Positions 1 through 6,832 are shown, counted from the stretch's first letter. The stretch: DNA of 9,377 nucleotides from Nitrosospira multiformis (GCA_020726205.1 DYTA01000036.1:1-9377), one strand, 5' to 3'. Numbers and translations: made by a program. Notes: generated from the letters alone by a model not told the origin.

Positions 1-47
1 GCCTTAGCTACGGGAGCTAGATTTGAAACATACTTATTTCTTGAATG

Positions 48-857
48 TTATGGTTGTTGAGTGCTCCACTTATAATGACCAAAAGATTTAATCTCCTCTT
101 GTACTACAACAAATGGAGTGCTTTCTACCCTTAATTCACCTTGAAAAGGCATATCCATCTCTAAAATCAACCAACATGATGAGCTAATAATTAGATTTTG
201 ACTCATGATGATAAATAATGTAAACAAGAAACTTCGTGTATAGATAAAGCCAGTCCAAAAACAGCCTACAAAAATCATCATTATAAAGAACAACAGTAAA
301 GGTCCATCTAAACTTCCCTCTAAAAAACCTAATCTATTTTCACGTAAATTAGATAACTCAGAAAGTTGTTGTAATATTCGATTGTAGCACAGCTCATCTG
401 ATAAGTTGGCTAAAGGATGATAACCATAAATAGATAAAACTAAATCTCGATAAGCTTTATTTGTTTGTGGACTTTCTATACCAGAACTTAATTTAGGATA
501 TTCATCAGATATAACTAGTCCCAAATAATTTTGTAATTTACTTTCAAATAGTTCACGACCATCACCTTGTAATGACTCAATATCATTATATAATTGTACA
601 ATCGAATTAGCTTCACGAATAGTTGTTTGTTTTAAGATACCTAAATTGCTCCAATTTGTAGCAATCCAAAAAGTAATAAAAATGGTACTAAAAAAAAGCA
701 CCGTTTGCCAAACAACTTTGGTAACAATATCTTTATTATCAACACGAGACAAAAACCGTTGAGATACCACATTACCAAATAGACTAACAAGATTACATGT
801 CACAAAAATTAATATTAATGCTGAGTAAATGGGTAGATGGTAGAACCAATTAGGCAT
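48..857 (-). CDS. DUF4239 (bestrophin-like) family integral membrane protein
   Basis: This is a predicted inner-membrane protein of 269 residues. Hydrophobic segments lie at about residues 8-30, 48-67, 186-205 and 209-232, leaving a soluble loop of some 115 residues between the second and third. Directly after the last helix is LEMDMPFQGELRVESTPF (232-249), which fits the conserved D-x-PF-x-G-x-(I/L)-x-V signature of DUF4239. REAN at 81-84 after helix 2 and the Arg-rich RENR before helix 3 also fit. The family has a bestrophin-like fold annotation but no settled function, so channel activity is not claimed. It is the last gene of a three-gene envelope unit. The start is the ATG at 857, because AAAGG at 865-869 sits 7 nt upstream; the in-frame TTG at 863 would leave no spacing. 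The ribosome site overlaps the TAA stop of the lipoprotein gene, suggesting translational coupling. Family assignment is fairly sure; function is unknown. Confidence 0.8.
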   Translation of the reverse strand: MPNWFYHLPIYSALILIFVTCNLVSLFGNVVSQRFLSRVDNKDIVTKVVWQTVLFFSTIFITFWIATNWSNLGILKQTTIREANSIVQLYNDIESLQGDGRELFESKLQNYLGLVISDEYPKLSSGIESPQTNKAYRDLVLSIYGYHPLANLSDELCYNRILQQLSELSNLRENRLGFLEGSLDGPLLLFFIMMIFVGCFWTGFIYTRSFLFTLFIIMSQNLIISSSCWLILEMDMPFQGELRVESTPFVVVQEEIKSFGHYKWSTQQP

Positions 858-864
858 AATCAAA

Positions 865-869
865 CCTTT
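865..869 (-). promoter_or_regulatory. Shine-Dalgarno site that fixes the DUF4239 gene start
   Basis: AAAGG on the minus strand lies 7 nt before the ATG at 857 and overlaps the TAA stop codon (868-870) of the preceding lipoprotein gene. It rules out the TTG at 863, which would be one base from the site. Confidence 0.7.
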
Positions 870-1287
870 AATTAAAATAAAGCGTTACAATAACCTGCTT
901 TAAATCATATTTAACTTGATCAGTATCTCTAAGTTCTACTGATTCCATTGGAATTTTGACGGTTGTATTCTTTTGAATATTGTCATGGATTTTTAGTGCT
1001 AGCGTTTGCATACGTGTTGGATAGCTTACCACCGCTTTCTTTATTCTACCTTGATTCAAACCATTAACAATATCATTAACTTGATTTTGATTATATCCGC
1101 TAAAAAAAACAGGTACCCAACCACCAACCATAACTGGACTTTCAACTAAATTTGCTGGATCTTTTGATTCGACTATAACCGAATTTGAATTTACAGATTC
1201 AATGGTAGTAATCGGCAAAGAACTAGTACTACATGCACACACAATTGCTGATATAGGTAACACAGACATTAAATAACTTAGTTTCAT
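868..1287 (-). CDS. Putative lipoprotein of unknown function
   Basis: The product is a 139-residue exported lipoprotein candidate. It begins MKLSYLM, continues with a hydrophobic stretch and reaches a lipobox-like V-C-A-C at residues 16-19. Cys19 is therefore the likely acylated residue, and the mature N-terminus is Ser/Thr-rich and probably unstructured. The C-terminal half (about 60-139) looks folded and mixed alpha/beta, with a basic segment GRIKKAVVSYPTRMQTLALK and a beta-like end in VIVTLYF. I do not recognise this domain. No Asp follows Cys19, so outer-membrane sorting is possible but unproven. The start is the ATG at 1287, supported by GGAG at 1297-1300 with 9 nt spacing; the upstream TTG at 1302 overlaps that site. 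It sits 23 bp after the small exported-protein gene and 10 bp before the DUF4239 start, so the three are probably co-transcribed. Confidence 0.75.
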   Translation of the reverse strand: MKLSYLMSVLPISAIVCACSTSSLPITTIESVNSNSVIVESKDPANLVESPVMVGGWVPVFFSGYNQNQVNDIVNGLNQGRIKKAVVSYPTRMQTLALKIHDNIQKNTTVKIPMESVELRDTDQVKYDLKQVIVTLYFN

Positions 1288-1296
1288 AAAATTTAT

Positions 1297-1300
1297 CTCC
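1297..1300 (-). promoter_or_regulatory. Shine-Dalgarno site that fixes the lipoprotein start
   Basis: GGAG on the minus strand is 9 nt before the ATG at 1287. The longer reading frame from the TTG at 1302 would start on top of this site and put five extra residues before an otherwise typical lipoprotein signal, so the ATG is preferred. Confidence 0.7.
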
Positions 1301-1310
1301 AAATATTTAT

Positions 1311-1622
1311 CTAACTAGATTGGTCATCAAAATGAGTTCTACCCTTGCTCACGACTAAATTAACTCGTGAATCACGCTTTATAACACGACATTGGTTTTG
1401 CGGGTTTAAGCAAATTCTAACTAGTTCTGAATTAACATCATTAACACTCAAATTAAACATACTTCTTAACAGAGGTGAAGTTTGTAAATCTTTAGCAATA
1501 AATGAACCATGCTGATCCATATCTCCACTAAATAAAAGAGGCTGACTAACCATTTGTAAATCAGATGCCATTGCATAGAAACTACAACTAGCGACTAGCA
1601 ATAATAAAACTTTCTTAAACAT
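1311..1622 (-). CDS. Small exported protein of unknown function
   Basis: This 103-residue protein begins MFKK followed by a hydrophobic run and AMA-SDL, a standard Sec signal peptide with likely cleavage after Ala19. The mature part is about 84 residues. It has two cysteines, C71 and C78 in ICLNPQNQC, that could form a disulfide in the periplasm, and a charged tail. There is no lipobox: Cys13 lies inside the hydrophobic core and lacks a suitable preceding pattern. I do not recognise the family. The start is well supported by AGGGA at 1629-1633, 6 nt upstream of the ATG. It is the first gene of the unit that continues with the lipoprotein and the DUF4239 protein. Its PLLFSG segment (28-33) resembles PVFFSG in the neighbouring lipoprotein, which may hint at a shared element. 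The reading frame is probably real given the signal peptide and ribosome site. Confidence 0.72.
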   Translation of the reverse strand: MFKKVLLLLVASCSFYAMASDLQMVSQPLLFSGDMDQHGSFIAKDLQTSPLLRSMFNLSVNDVNSELVRICLNPQNQCRVIKRDSRVNLVVSKGRTHFDDQSS

Positions 1623-1843
1623 TACAATTCCCTGTCCTTATACATTAGCAATTTTGCAACACTTTTCTGGTTATTGTTGATTACTAGGAAGGTACACAAC
1701 AGCACACTTTTCCAACTAACTAACTGCAATACATTAATATATTAACTACAGCATTAAACCATAAAAAATATAATACTAATTTTATCATAAAGTACCAGCG
1801 GATAAACCTCCAAAAATAATTTTCTTTAATTAATACTTAAAAA

Positions 1844-2944
1844 CTAAAGATTGTTATATAAGTGATTATATATTTTACTTCCATAATTATGATATTGATT
1901 AAAGAAGCCTGTATACCATTGATTAAATGAAACACCATGATGTCGTGAATTAATAATATCTTCCGCACAATCAATTCCGCCACTACGAATAATATGAAAC
2001 TCATAATCAGGCTTATTAAGCTCAATATACTCTGCAGCAATAGAGCAAAGTTCTAACGAGCGTTCTTTCAAAATATTACCACTTACCCCACCACCAAAGT
2101 TACTCGTAAAATAATCAAACATCGCAGACTCATTTGACGTAACAAACTCTTGGATATAAGGATAATTGGTTGAAGTATTACCTAAATTAATTCCATCAAA
2201 TTTATATTTAATCAATGTAGATAAAATCGCTCGTAGACTATCAGCACTAATATCATTAGATATTTTTACGACTACAGGCAAATGACGTTTACGTTTGGCA
2301 ATAAACTCCTCACCAATTTTGGCAAGTCTAGCAATAATACTACCACCGCTTTGACTAACATTTGGACATGACTCATTTATTTCTAAGTAGTCAATTTGTG
2401 GGTGATTATGATAAAGCCAAAGACTATAAATTAACTTACTAAGCCCAGTTGCTTCATCAAAATCAGGCGACCTCATAACACTCCAGCCAATTGGGCAATC
2501 AGGCGTTTTACGTATAGTCAATGATTGATTAGCTAATACCGCATCACCTAAATTCGGCAATCCAAGCCAATTAATGGCTAATTGAGATTGTGGTAGATTA
2601 ATAAACGGCAGACGAACTCCATTTTTCTCATTCCCAATTCGCATATTAGTAGTCGAAGTTCCACCAAGATAACTTCCTGCACCTAATTGAGCAACAACAT
2701 TATACCCTTCACCATTTTTGAACATCCCAGCCGCATTTGAAATTGGGCTCCGAAATTTGATGCCCCACATTTCCACCGCTAAATCGGCAGAAGGTACAAC
2801 TGGAGCAAAATCCCGAAAAGTTACAAACTCCGCCATAAACTTTTGTCGACCACTAGAAGATATTTTAATTTGTAATTTTGTTGGTAAATGTTTTAAAATA
2901 GGATTACAAGCATCGTACAATTTGCTTAATGTTTGTGGATTCAT
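1844..2944 (-). CDS. pyrD: Dihydroorotate dehydrogenase family protein, atypical
   Basis: This protein is predicted to oxidise dihydroorotate to orotate using FMN, the fourth step of de novo pyrimidine synthesis. Its 366 residues match a class 2 (quinone-linked) enzyme. About 60 residues precede the barrel and resemble the membrane-associating N-terminal extension of that class. Visible motifs are AAGMFKNGEG (71-80) at the FMN site, NWLGLPN (125-131) where E. coli has NRMGFNN, Lys227 in VVVKISND, Asn256/Thr257 in LGNTST, GGGVSG (284-289) and RSGGID (320-325). The catalytic-base loop reads NESCPN (190-195): class 2 enzymes usually have Ser at the fourth position, whereas Cys is typical of class 1. 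The C-terminal phosphate-binding region (HHGVSFNQWYTG) is also divergent. The start has GAAAG 10 nt upstream. It follows dihydroorotase by 25 bp, which supports the pyrimidine role; a diverged relative with another substrate is possible. Confidence 0.8.
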   Translation of the reverse strand: MNPQTLSKLYDACNPILKHLPTKLQIKISSSGRQKFMAEFVTFRDFAPVVPSADLAVEMWGIKFRSPISNAAGMFKNGEGYNVVAQLGAGSYLGGTSTTNMRIGNEKNGVRLPFINLPQSQLAINWLGLPNLGDAVLANQSLTIRKTPDCPIGWSVMRSPDFDEATGLSKLIYSLWLYHNHPQIDYLEINESCPNVSQSGGSIIARLAKIGEEFIAKRKRHLPVVVKISNDISADSLRAILSTLIKYKFDGINLGNTSTNYPYIQEFVTSNESAMFDYFTSNFGGGVSGNILKERSLELCSIAAEYIELNKPDYEFHIIRSGGIDCAEDIINSRHHGVSFNQWYTGFFNQYHNYGSKIYNHLYNNL

Positions 2945-2969
2945 TTTTATTTAGCTTTCAATGAGATGA

Positions 2970-4193
2970 TTAAAACTTACTACAGTCAAACAACTGCTGG
3001 TTCAAATAAACATAACGTGGAAATCCATATAACTCTATCCCGACAAATGGAGTCCACTTGCATTTAGTCGCCATCTGCTCATCAATTAATGTGCGTTTAT
3101 TCACAATATCAACCAAAACTAAATCATCATTAATTGGTAAATTAAATATTCGTTGTGGATTGTCATGAGTTAGCTCAACTAATTTAGTTAAACTTAATTT
3201 ACCTTGTTGCCACGCCGTAATTAGTAAAGGTAAAGTAGTTTCAATTCCAGGTACACCAGATGGACATTTACATAATGGTTGCTCTTTTTCATCTAGTTTA
3301 TGTGGCGCATGATCTGAACCAATTGTATCAATTACGCCTTCATTTAAAGCTTGCCACAAAATTGATTGATCAGCTTTTGCTCGTAATGGTGGATTCATTT
3401 TGCCACGCCCAGCTAAATCTGGGTATTGACTATCATCCAAAAATAAATAATGTGGACAAGTTTCAACATAAACTGGCAAACCACGTAATTTAGCATCTTT
3501 CACCAAAGCCAATTCACCCGCAGTACTTATATGCAAGATATATGAGGGTACATTATATATCTCAGTCAATTTAATGACTAATTCAACTGCCTTCACGGCA
3601 GCTTGTGGTTCACGAATAATTGAATGATATTTGAAATCGGTTTCTGCTGCATATCTTTTAGCGTTATTACGAATGATTAACTCATCTTCAGCATGAAGCG
3701 CAATTAATAAATTATGTGCTTTTGCTAAGGCATAAATCGCATGAAGCGAACTTTCATCATCCATTAACAAATCACCAGTCGAAGCTCCCATAAATACTTT
3801 AATACCAACGATTTCATCTTTAACTTTAACTATCTCGTGAAATTGATTTTTATCCGCTCCAAAAAATAATTTATAACGTAACGGTAAATTAACTTCCGTT
3901 AACTGAGTATTAATAATATTAAACTTATCGTGTAACCGCTCAGCTGTGGTAGTTGCTGGTTTAGTATTAGGCATGTCAAATACGGTAGTTACACCACCTT
4001 TTATTGCGGCAACTGAAGCATGCTGCCAATCTTCTTTATCTTCCATACCTGGAACACGAAAATGAACATGTGGATCAATTAAACCTGGTAATGCCAACAG
4101 ATCACTACCGTCAATAATCAAATCATCTATATATGGACGAGTAATGGTCTGCCGCGTATTGTCTGGCATTAAGACATTAAGAATTTTAAGCAT
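2970..4193 (-). CDS. pyrC: Dihydroorotase, class I-type amidohydrolase
   Basis: The predicted reaction is reversible cyclisation of N-carbamoyl-L-aspartate to dihydroorotate, the third step of pyrimidine synthesis in the cytoplasm. The 407 residues form an amidohydrolase barrel with metal ligands in the expected order: His42 and His44 in DPHVHFR, Lys132 in GIKVFMG, His167 in HAED, His221 in HIST and Asp294 in SDHAPH. Arg46 and Asn76 (MPNT) fit the substrate-carboxylate contacts. Lys132 is placed to be the carboxylated bridging lysine. Length and motifs fit the class I/hydantoinase-like branch, not the roughly 345-residue class II enzyme of E. coli, and GIKVFMGASTGDLLMDD recalls the type common in Bacteroidetes. 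All ligands are present, so this is not an inactive PyrC-like subunit. The start has GAAGA about 8 nt upstream. It lies 17 bp after the NYN gene and 25 bp before pyrD. Allantoinase or hydantoinase is less likely because of the pyrD neighbour. Confidence 0.9.
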   Translation of the reverse strand: MLKILNVLMPDNTRQTITRPYIDDLIIDGSDLLALPGLIDPHVHFRVPGMEDKEDWQHASVAAIKGGVTTVFDMPNTKPATTTAERLHDKFNIINTQLTEVNLPLRYKLFFGADKNQFHEIVKVKDEIVGIKVFMGASTGDLLMDDESSLHAIYALAKAHNLLIALHAEDELIIRNNAKRYAAETDFKYHSIIREPQAAVKAVELVIKLTEIYNVPSYILHISTAGELALVKDAKLRGLPVYVETCPHYLFLDDSQYPDLAGRGKMNPPLRAKADQSILWQALNEGVIDTIGSDHAPHKLDEKEQPLCKCPSGVPGIETTLPLLITAWQQGKLSLTKLVELTHDNPQRIFNLPINDDLVLVDIVNKRTLIDEQMATKCKWTPFVGIELYGFPRYVYLNQQLFDCSKF

Positions 4194-4210
4194 TAGATAT
4201 CTTCAAAAAA

Positions 4211-5038
4211 TTATTTTTTATTGTCACTATTTTTTATTCGTAGATAAAGATTGGTTTTTGTTGAATTTGGTTGAGATCGATCCTGAATCTCAAAAATATT
4301 ATGGCGAGCTTTAACTAAATCACTTAGTTTTTTATGACCATAATCTCGAGGGTCAAAATCTGGTTGAACTCTACTCAAATACGAGCCAAATCCGCCAAGT
4401 TGTGCCCACCCATCATCGCCACTAGTTTCTTCAACAGCAATGCGAGCCAATTTCAAAGGAAAGCGTTTTTTATCTAAATTATTTTTTGATAAATCAGCCA
4501 CAGTTGGTAATACCTCACTCCTTTCTAATAAGGAAACTTCTGAAACAATAGCCTTCACATGTAATTCATCATGTGTTTCATTACGCAAATTTTCAGTACG
4601 AATAAATTTATGACAAGCATTTCTAAACGCAGCTGGCGTTTTTTCCTCACCAAAACCATAAACCATCAAACCCTCTTCACGGATTCGCATCGCAAGACCC
4701 GTAAAATCACTATCACTAGACACAATGCAAAACCCATCAAAACGCTGAGTATAAAGCAAATCCATTGCATCAATAATCATCGTGCTATCAGTGGCATTTT
4801 TACCTTTTGTGTATGCAAATTGTTGTACAGGCTTAATCGCAAATTTATTTAAAACTGTTTTCCATTGGGAACTATGTTGCGAAGTGAAATCACCATAAAT
4901 TCGTTTTACAGTTGCTTCACCATACAAAGCCACTTCTGCCAACAATCCCTCAATTACTGCAGCTTGTGCATTATCTGCATCAATTAAAACAGCTAGTTTA
5001 TGTGTGCAATCATCATTATTTGGCTTTAAAACAGCCAT
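4211..5038 (-). CDS. NYN-domain putative RNase with C-terminal LOTUS/OST-HTH domain
   Basis: This 275-residue protein belongs to the LabA/DUF88 group. Residues about 13-147 form a NYN (PIN-like) nuclease domain. The acidic residues expected to bind metal are all there: Asp20 and Asp22 in LIDADN, Asp84 in NATDSTMIID, and Asp109 and Asp111 in VSSDSDF. Residues about 165-268 form a LOTUS (OST-HTH) domain with the typical WAQLGGFGSYL and FDPRDYGHKKLSDLV segments, a fold known to bind RNA, including G-quadruplex RNA, in related proteins. A cytoplasmic RNA-processing or RNA-decay role is inferred; the substrate is unknown. The start is strongly supported by AAAGGA at 5046-5051, 7 nt before the ATG. 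It is the first gene of a tight unit with dihydroorotase (17 bp gap) and dihydroorotate dehydrogenase, a pairing with no obvious functional explanation. Confidence 0.9.
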   Translation of the reverse strand: MAVLKPNNDDCTHKLAVLIDADNAQAAVIEGLLAEVALYGEATVKRIYGDFTSQHSSQWKTVLNKFAIKPVQQFAYTKGKNATDSTMIIDAMDLLYTQRFDGFCIVSSDSDFTGLAMRIREEGLMVYGFGEEKTPAAFRNACHKFIRTENLRNETHDELHVKAIVSEVSLLERSEVLPTVADLSKNNLDKKRFPLKLARIAVEETSGDDGWAQLGGFGSYLSRVQPDFDPRDYGHKKLSDLVKARHNIFEIQDRSQPNSTKTNLYLRIKNSDNKK

Positions 5039-5074
5039 AATTTTTTCCTTTAATTTAGTAAATAATATTTTTAT

Positions 5075-5102
5075 ATTCTAGTATTATACAGCGAATATTC
5101 AA
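5075..5102 (-). promoter_or_regulatory. Candidate sigma-70 promoter of the NYN-pyrC-pyrD unit
   Basis: On the minus strand TTGAAT (5097-5102) is followed after 16 bp by TAGAAT (5075-5080). An exact TATAAT also occurs at 5083-5088 but has no good -35 at normal spacing. Either would start transcription shortly before the NYN gene and just after the upstream terminator. In DNA this AT-rich such matches are common, so the exact element is uncertain. Confidence 0.45.
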
Positions 5103-5114
5103 AAAAATTTGAGG

Positions 5115-5150
5115 AAAAAAATACTGCCTAGGTTTAGTTGTAGGCAGTAT
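5115..5150 (-). terminator. Intrinsic terminator of the acyl-CoA ligase gene
   Basis: ATACTGCCTA (5121-5130) and TAGGCAGTAT (5141-5150) form a perfect 10-bp stem with a 10-nt loop. On the minus strand the hairpin is followed directly by six T residues (5120 to 5115). It starts 17 bp after the acyl-CoA ligase stop codon. It separates that gene from the NYN-pyrC-pyrD unit. Confidence 0.9.
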
Positions 5151-5167
5151 AAAATTTTAACATTGAA

Positions 5168-6730
5168 TTATATAGTATGATGCAAGTCTCGAAGCTCTCG
5201 TTTCAAAATTTTACCTGTTGCATTGCGAGGTAATTTATCCAAGAAAAATATCTTACGAGGTTGTTTAAATGGTGCAAGTAACGGTTTCAAAAAGTCTTTA
5301 ATTTCTCGCTCAGTTGCTTTTTCTCCATCTTTTAACTCAATATAGGCAACAGGTGTTTCATTTTCTTCAATATCTTTGATTCCAATCACAGCACAAGCAT
5401 TTATTTTATGATGCGTATATAAAAACTCTTCAATTTCACGAGGATAAATATTCATGCCTTTATTGATAATTAAATCCTTTTTTCGATCCACAATAAATAC
5501 AAAACCGTCATCATCAACGTAACCAATATCACCAGTTTTAAACCATTCATTATGTAAAACCTCTGCGCTATCTTCTGGACGATTATAATATCCTTGCATA
5601 ATACAATCCCCTTTGACCCATAACTCGCCTATTTCACCTCGAGACAATTGTTTACCATTATCATTAAAAGACTCTAGTATAAAATCTGGTAATGGTGTTC
5701 CAACTGAACCGAATCGATTAGACCATGGTTGATTCAATGATACACCAGATGCGCATTCACTTAGCCCATAACCTTGTAATAATTTTCCACGTTTAAAACT
5801 AGCACTAAATCTTTTAATAACATCTTCTGACAGCGGAGCCGCTCCTGATATCCATCCTTTAACATTATGAAACCAATGAAAATACCATGGTAGTTTTGCT
5901 CTTGCCATAGTGCTAAAAATATCTGGAACACCAGCAAAATAACGACAACGATGCACTAATAATAATTTTAAGAGATTTTTAAAATCTTTCTTACTACTAA
6001 TTGACCTAACAATAACAACGCCACTGTTGGTTACAATTGGTAATAAAATGGTTACAGCTAAAGTAAAAGCATGAAACATTGGTAAATAACACAAAAATCT
6101 TGCTTGTCCATTTTTTAATTTAAAATGACGAACCGCACCATAAACAATTGATAACAAGTTACGATTACTTAGCATTGCCCCTTTCGGTCTACCGGTAGTG
6201 CCAGAGGTATAGATTAATACAGATAGATCATCTAAAATACTAGTAACTGGTATACATAATTTAGTTGAGTAATAGCTAAAAATTTTTGCAAAAGATAAAT
6301 TAACTTCATTTTCTAGTGGTTGACCATCAATCCAAATAATTTTCTCAACATTGCTTTTAATAATTAACTCTCCAATTTCATCAGAGTATTTTGCAGAAGC
6401 AATTAATAGCTTAGCCTGAGCATCATTTATCACATAAACCAGCTCATCATGTTTTAGAAAATTATTAACAGGAACCGCAATAGCACCTAATTTATTTATA
6501 GCAAACAAACTAACAATAAATTGCCAAGAGTTACTAATAACCAAAGCAACTTTATCACCTTGCTTAATGCCTAAATCACACAAATATGCCGCAACTTTAT
6601 CTGTCCGATTCAATAGCTCTTTATTAGTAATTTTTTGTTCATCTTCAAATAAGGCTACTCTATTTGGTGATTGAGAAGCATTATTCTGAATTGCTTGATA
6701 CAAATTTTGTACAGGATACTTAAAGTCCAT
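5168..6730 (-). CDS. Long-chain fatty acid--CoA ligase (AMP-forming), FadD/LcfA-like
   Basis: This adenylate-forming enzyme is predicted to activate a fatty acid to acyl-AMP with ATP and then transfer it to CoA. In 520 residues it shows the full set of family motifs: the P-loop YTSGTTGRPKG (174-184), GYGLSE (320-325), the TGD adenosine-binding motif (399-401), the hinge-containing DRKKDLIINKGMNIYPREIEE region (415-435) and the catalytic Lys507 in NATGK. Length and architecture fit a stand-alone acyl-CoA synthetase. Chain length, or a different carboxylic acid substrate, cannot be read from motifs. The start is the ATG at 6730, because AAAGGG (6737-6742) lies 6 nt upstream, while the in-frame TTG at 6736 directly abuts that site. 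It appears to be a single-gene unit with its own promoter, a Fur-box-like sequence upstream and a clear terminator downstream, so iron-linked control is possible. No other fatty-acid gene is nearby. Confidence 0.88.
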   Translation of the reverse strand: MDFKYPVQNLYQAIQNNASQSPNRVALFEDEQKITNKELLNRTDKVAAYLCDLGIKQGDKVALVISNSWQFIVSLFAINKLGAIAVPVNNFLKHDELVYVINDAQAKLLIASAKYSDEIGELIIKSNVEKIIWIDGQPLENEVNLSFAKIFSYYSTKLCIPVTSILDDLSVLIYTSGTTGRPKGAMLSNRNLLSIVYGAVRHFKLKNGQARFLCYLPMFHAFTLAVTILLPIVTNSGVVIVRSISSKKDFKNLLKLLLVHRCRYFAGVPDIFSTMARAKLPWYFHWFHNVKGWISGAAPLSEDVIKRFSASFKRGKLLQGYGLSECASGVSLNQPWSNRFGSVGTPLPDFILESFNDNGKQLSRGEIGELWVKGDCIMQGYYNRPEDSAEVLHNEWFKTGDIGYVDDDGFVFIVDRKKDLIINKGMNIYPREIEEFLYTHHKINACAVIGIKDIEENETPVAYIELKDGEKATEREIKDFLKPLLAPFKQPRKIFFLDKLPRNATGKILKRELRDLHHTI

Positions 6731-6736
6731 TATCAA

Positions 6737-6742
6737 CCCTTT
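6737..6742 (-). promoter_or_regulatory. Shine-Dalgarno site that fixes the acyl-CoA ligase start
   Basis: AAAGGG on the minus strand is 6 nt before the ATG at 6730. The TTG at 6736 lies immediately next to it with no spacing and cannot be used, so the protein starts MDFKYP. Confidence 0.75.
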
Positions 6743-6789
6743 TATTGTAAATAATCATAATACATATACATAAAAATTCATTTATTATG

Positions 6790-6818
6790 ATTATAAAACA
6801 ATCACCAAACAATGATAA
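6790..6818 (-). promoter_or_regulatory. Candidate sigma-70 promoter of the acyl-CoA ligase gene
   Basis: On the minus strand TTATCA (6813-6818, four of six matches to TTGACA) is followed after 17 bp by an exact TATAAT (6790-6795). The predicted start point near 6783 gives a leader of about 50 nt before the ATG. The Fur-like sequence at 6814-6832 overlaps the -35 element. Confidence 0.5.
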
Positions 6819-6832
6819 TGATAGTTATTAAA
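6814..6832. promoter_or_regulatory. Fur-box-like operator overlapping the acyl-CoA ligase -35
   Basis: GATAATGATAGTTATTAAA matches the 19-bp Fur consensus GATAATGATAATCATTATC at 15 positions, including the first ten in a row. It overlaps the -35 element of the candidate promoter, the usual place for iron-dependent repression. A nearby AT-rich stretch at about 6777-6795 (minus strand) matches at 12 of 19, which shows how high the background is in this base composition. This is a motif match only. Confidence 0.4.

Noticed and set aside
5..19. TAGCT/AGCTA hairpin with a 5-nt loop below the DUF4239 gene as a possible terminator.
   Set aside because: The stem is only 5 bp and no T tract is visible before the window edge.
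1..60. Plus-strand frame open from the left edge to a TGA at 58-60, which could be the end of a convergent gene.
   Set aside because: Nineteen open codons at an edge is well within chance, the frame overlaps the DUF4239 stop by 13 nt, and the peptide resembles nothing I know.
1659..1712. Direct repeat ACACTTTTC at 1659-1667 and 1704-1712 upstream of the small exported gene.
   Set aside because: Two 9-bp copies 45 bp apart in AT-rich DNA are too short to claim as operator sites, and no convincing promoter could be fixed beside them.
1837..2040. A 67-residue hydrophobic minus-strand frame overlapping the 3' end of pyrD.
   Set aside because: It is an out-of-frame shadow of pyrD with AT-driven Ile/Leu richness and no supporting ribosome site.
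2718..2954. Plus-strand frame opposite the 5' end of pyrD.
   Set aside because: It is antisense to clear FMN-binding motifs of pyrD and has no recognisable protein features.
3260..3493. Plus-strand frame inside the dihydroorotase gene.
   Set aside because: It is antisense to conserved SDHAPH-region coding sequence and looks like a shadow frame.
4571..4852. Plus-strand frame inside the NYN/LOTUS gene.
   Set aside because: It is antisense to the conserved nuclease motifs, and its composition is that of a reverse-complement shadow.
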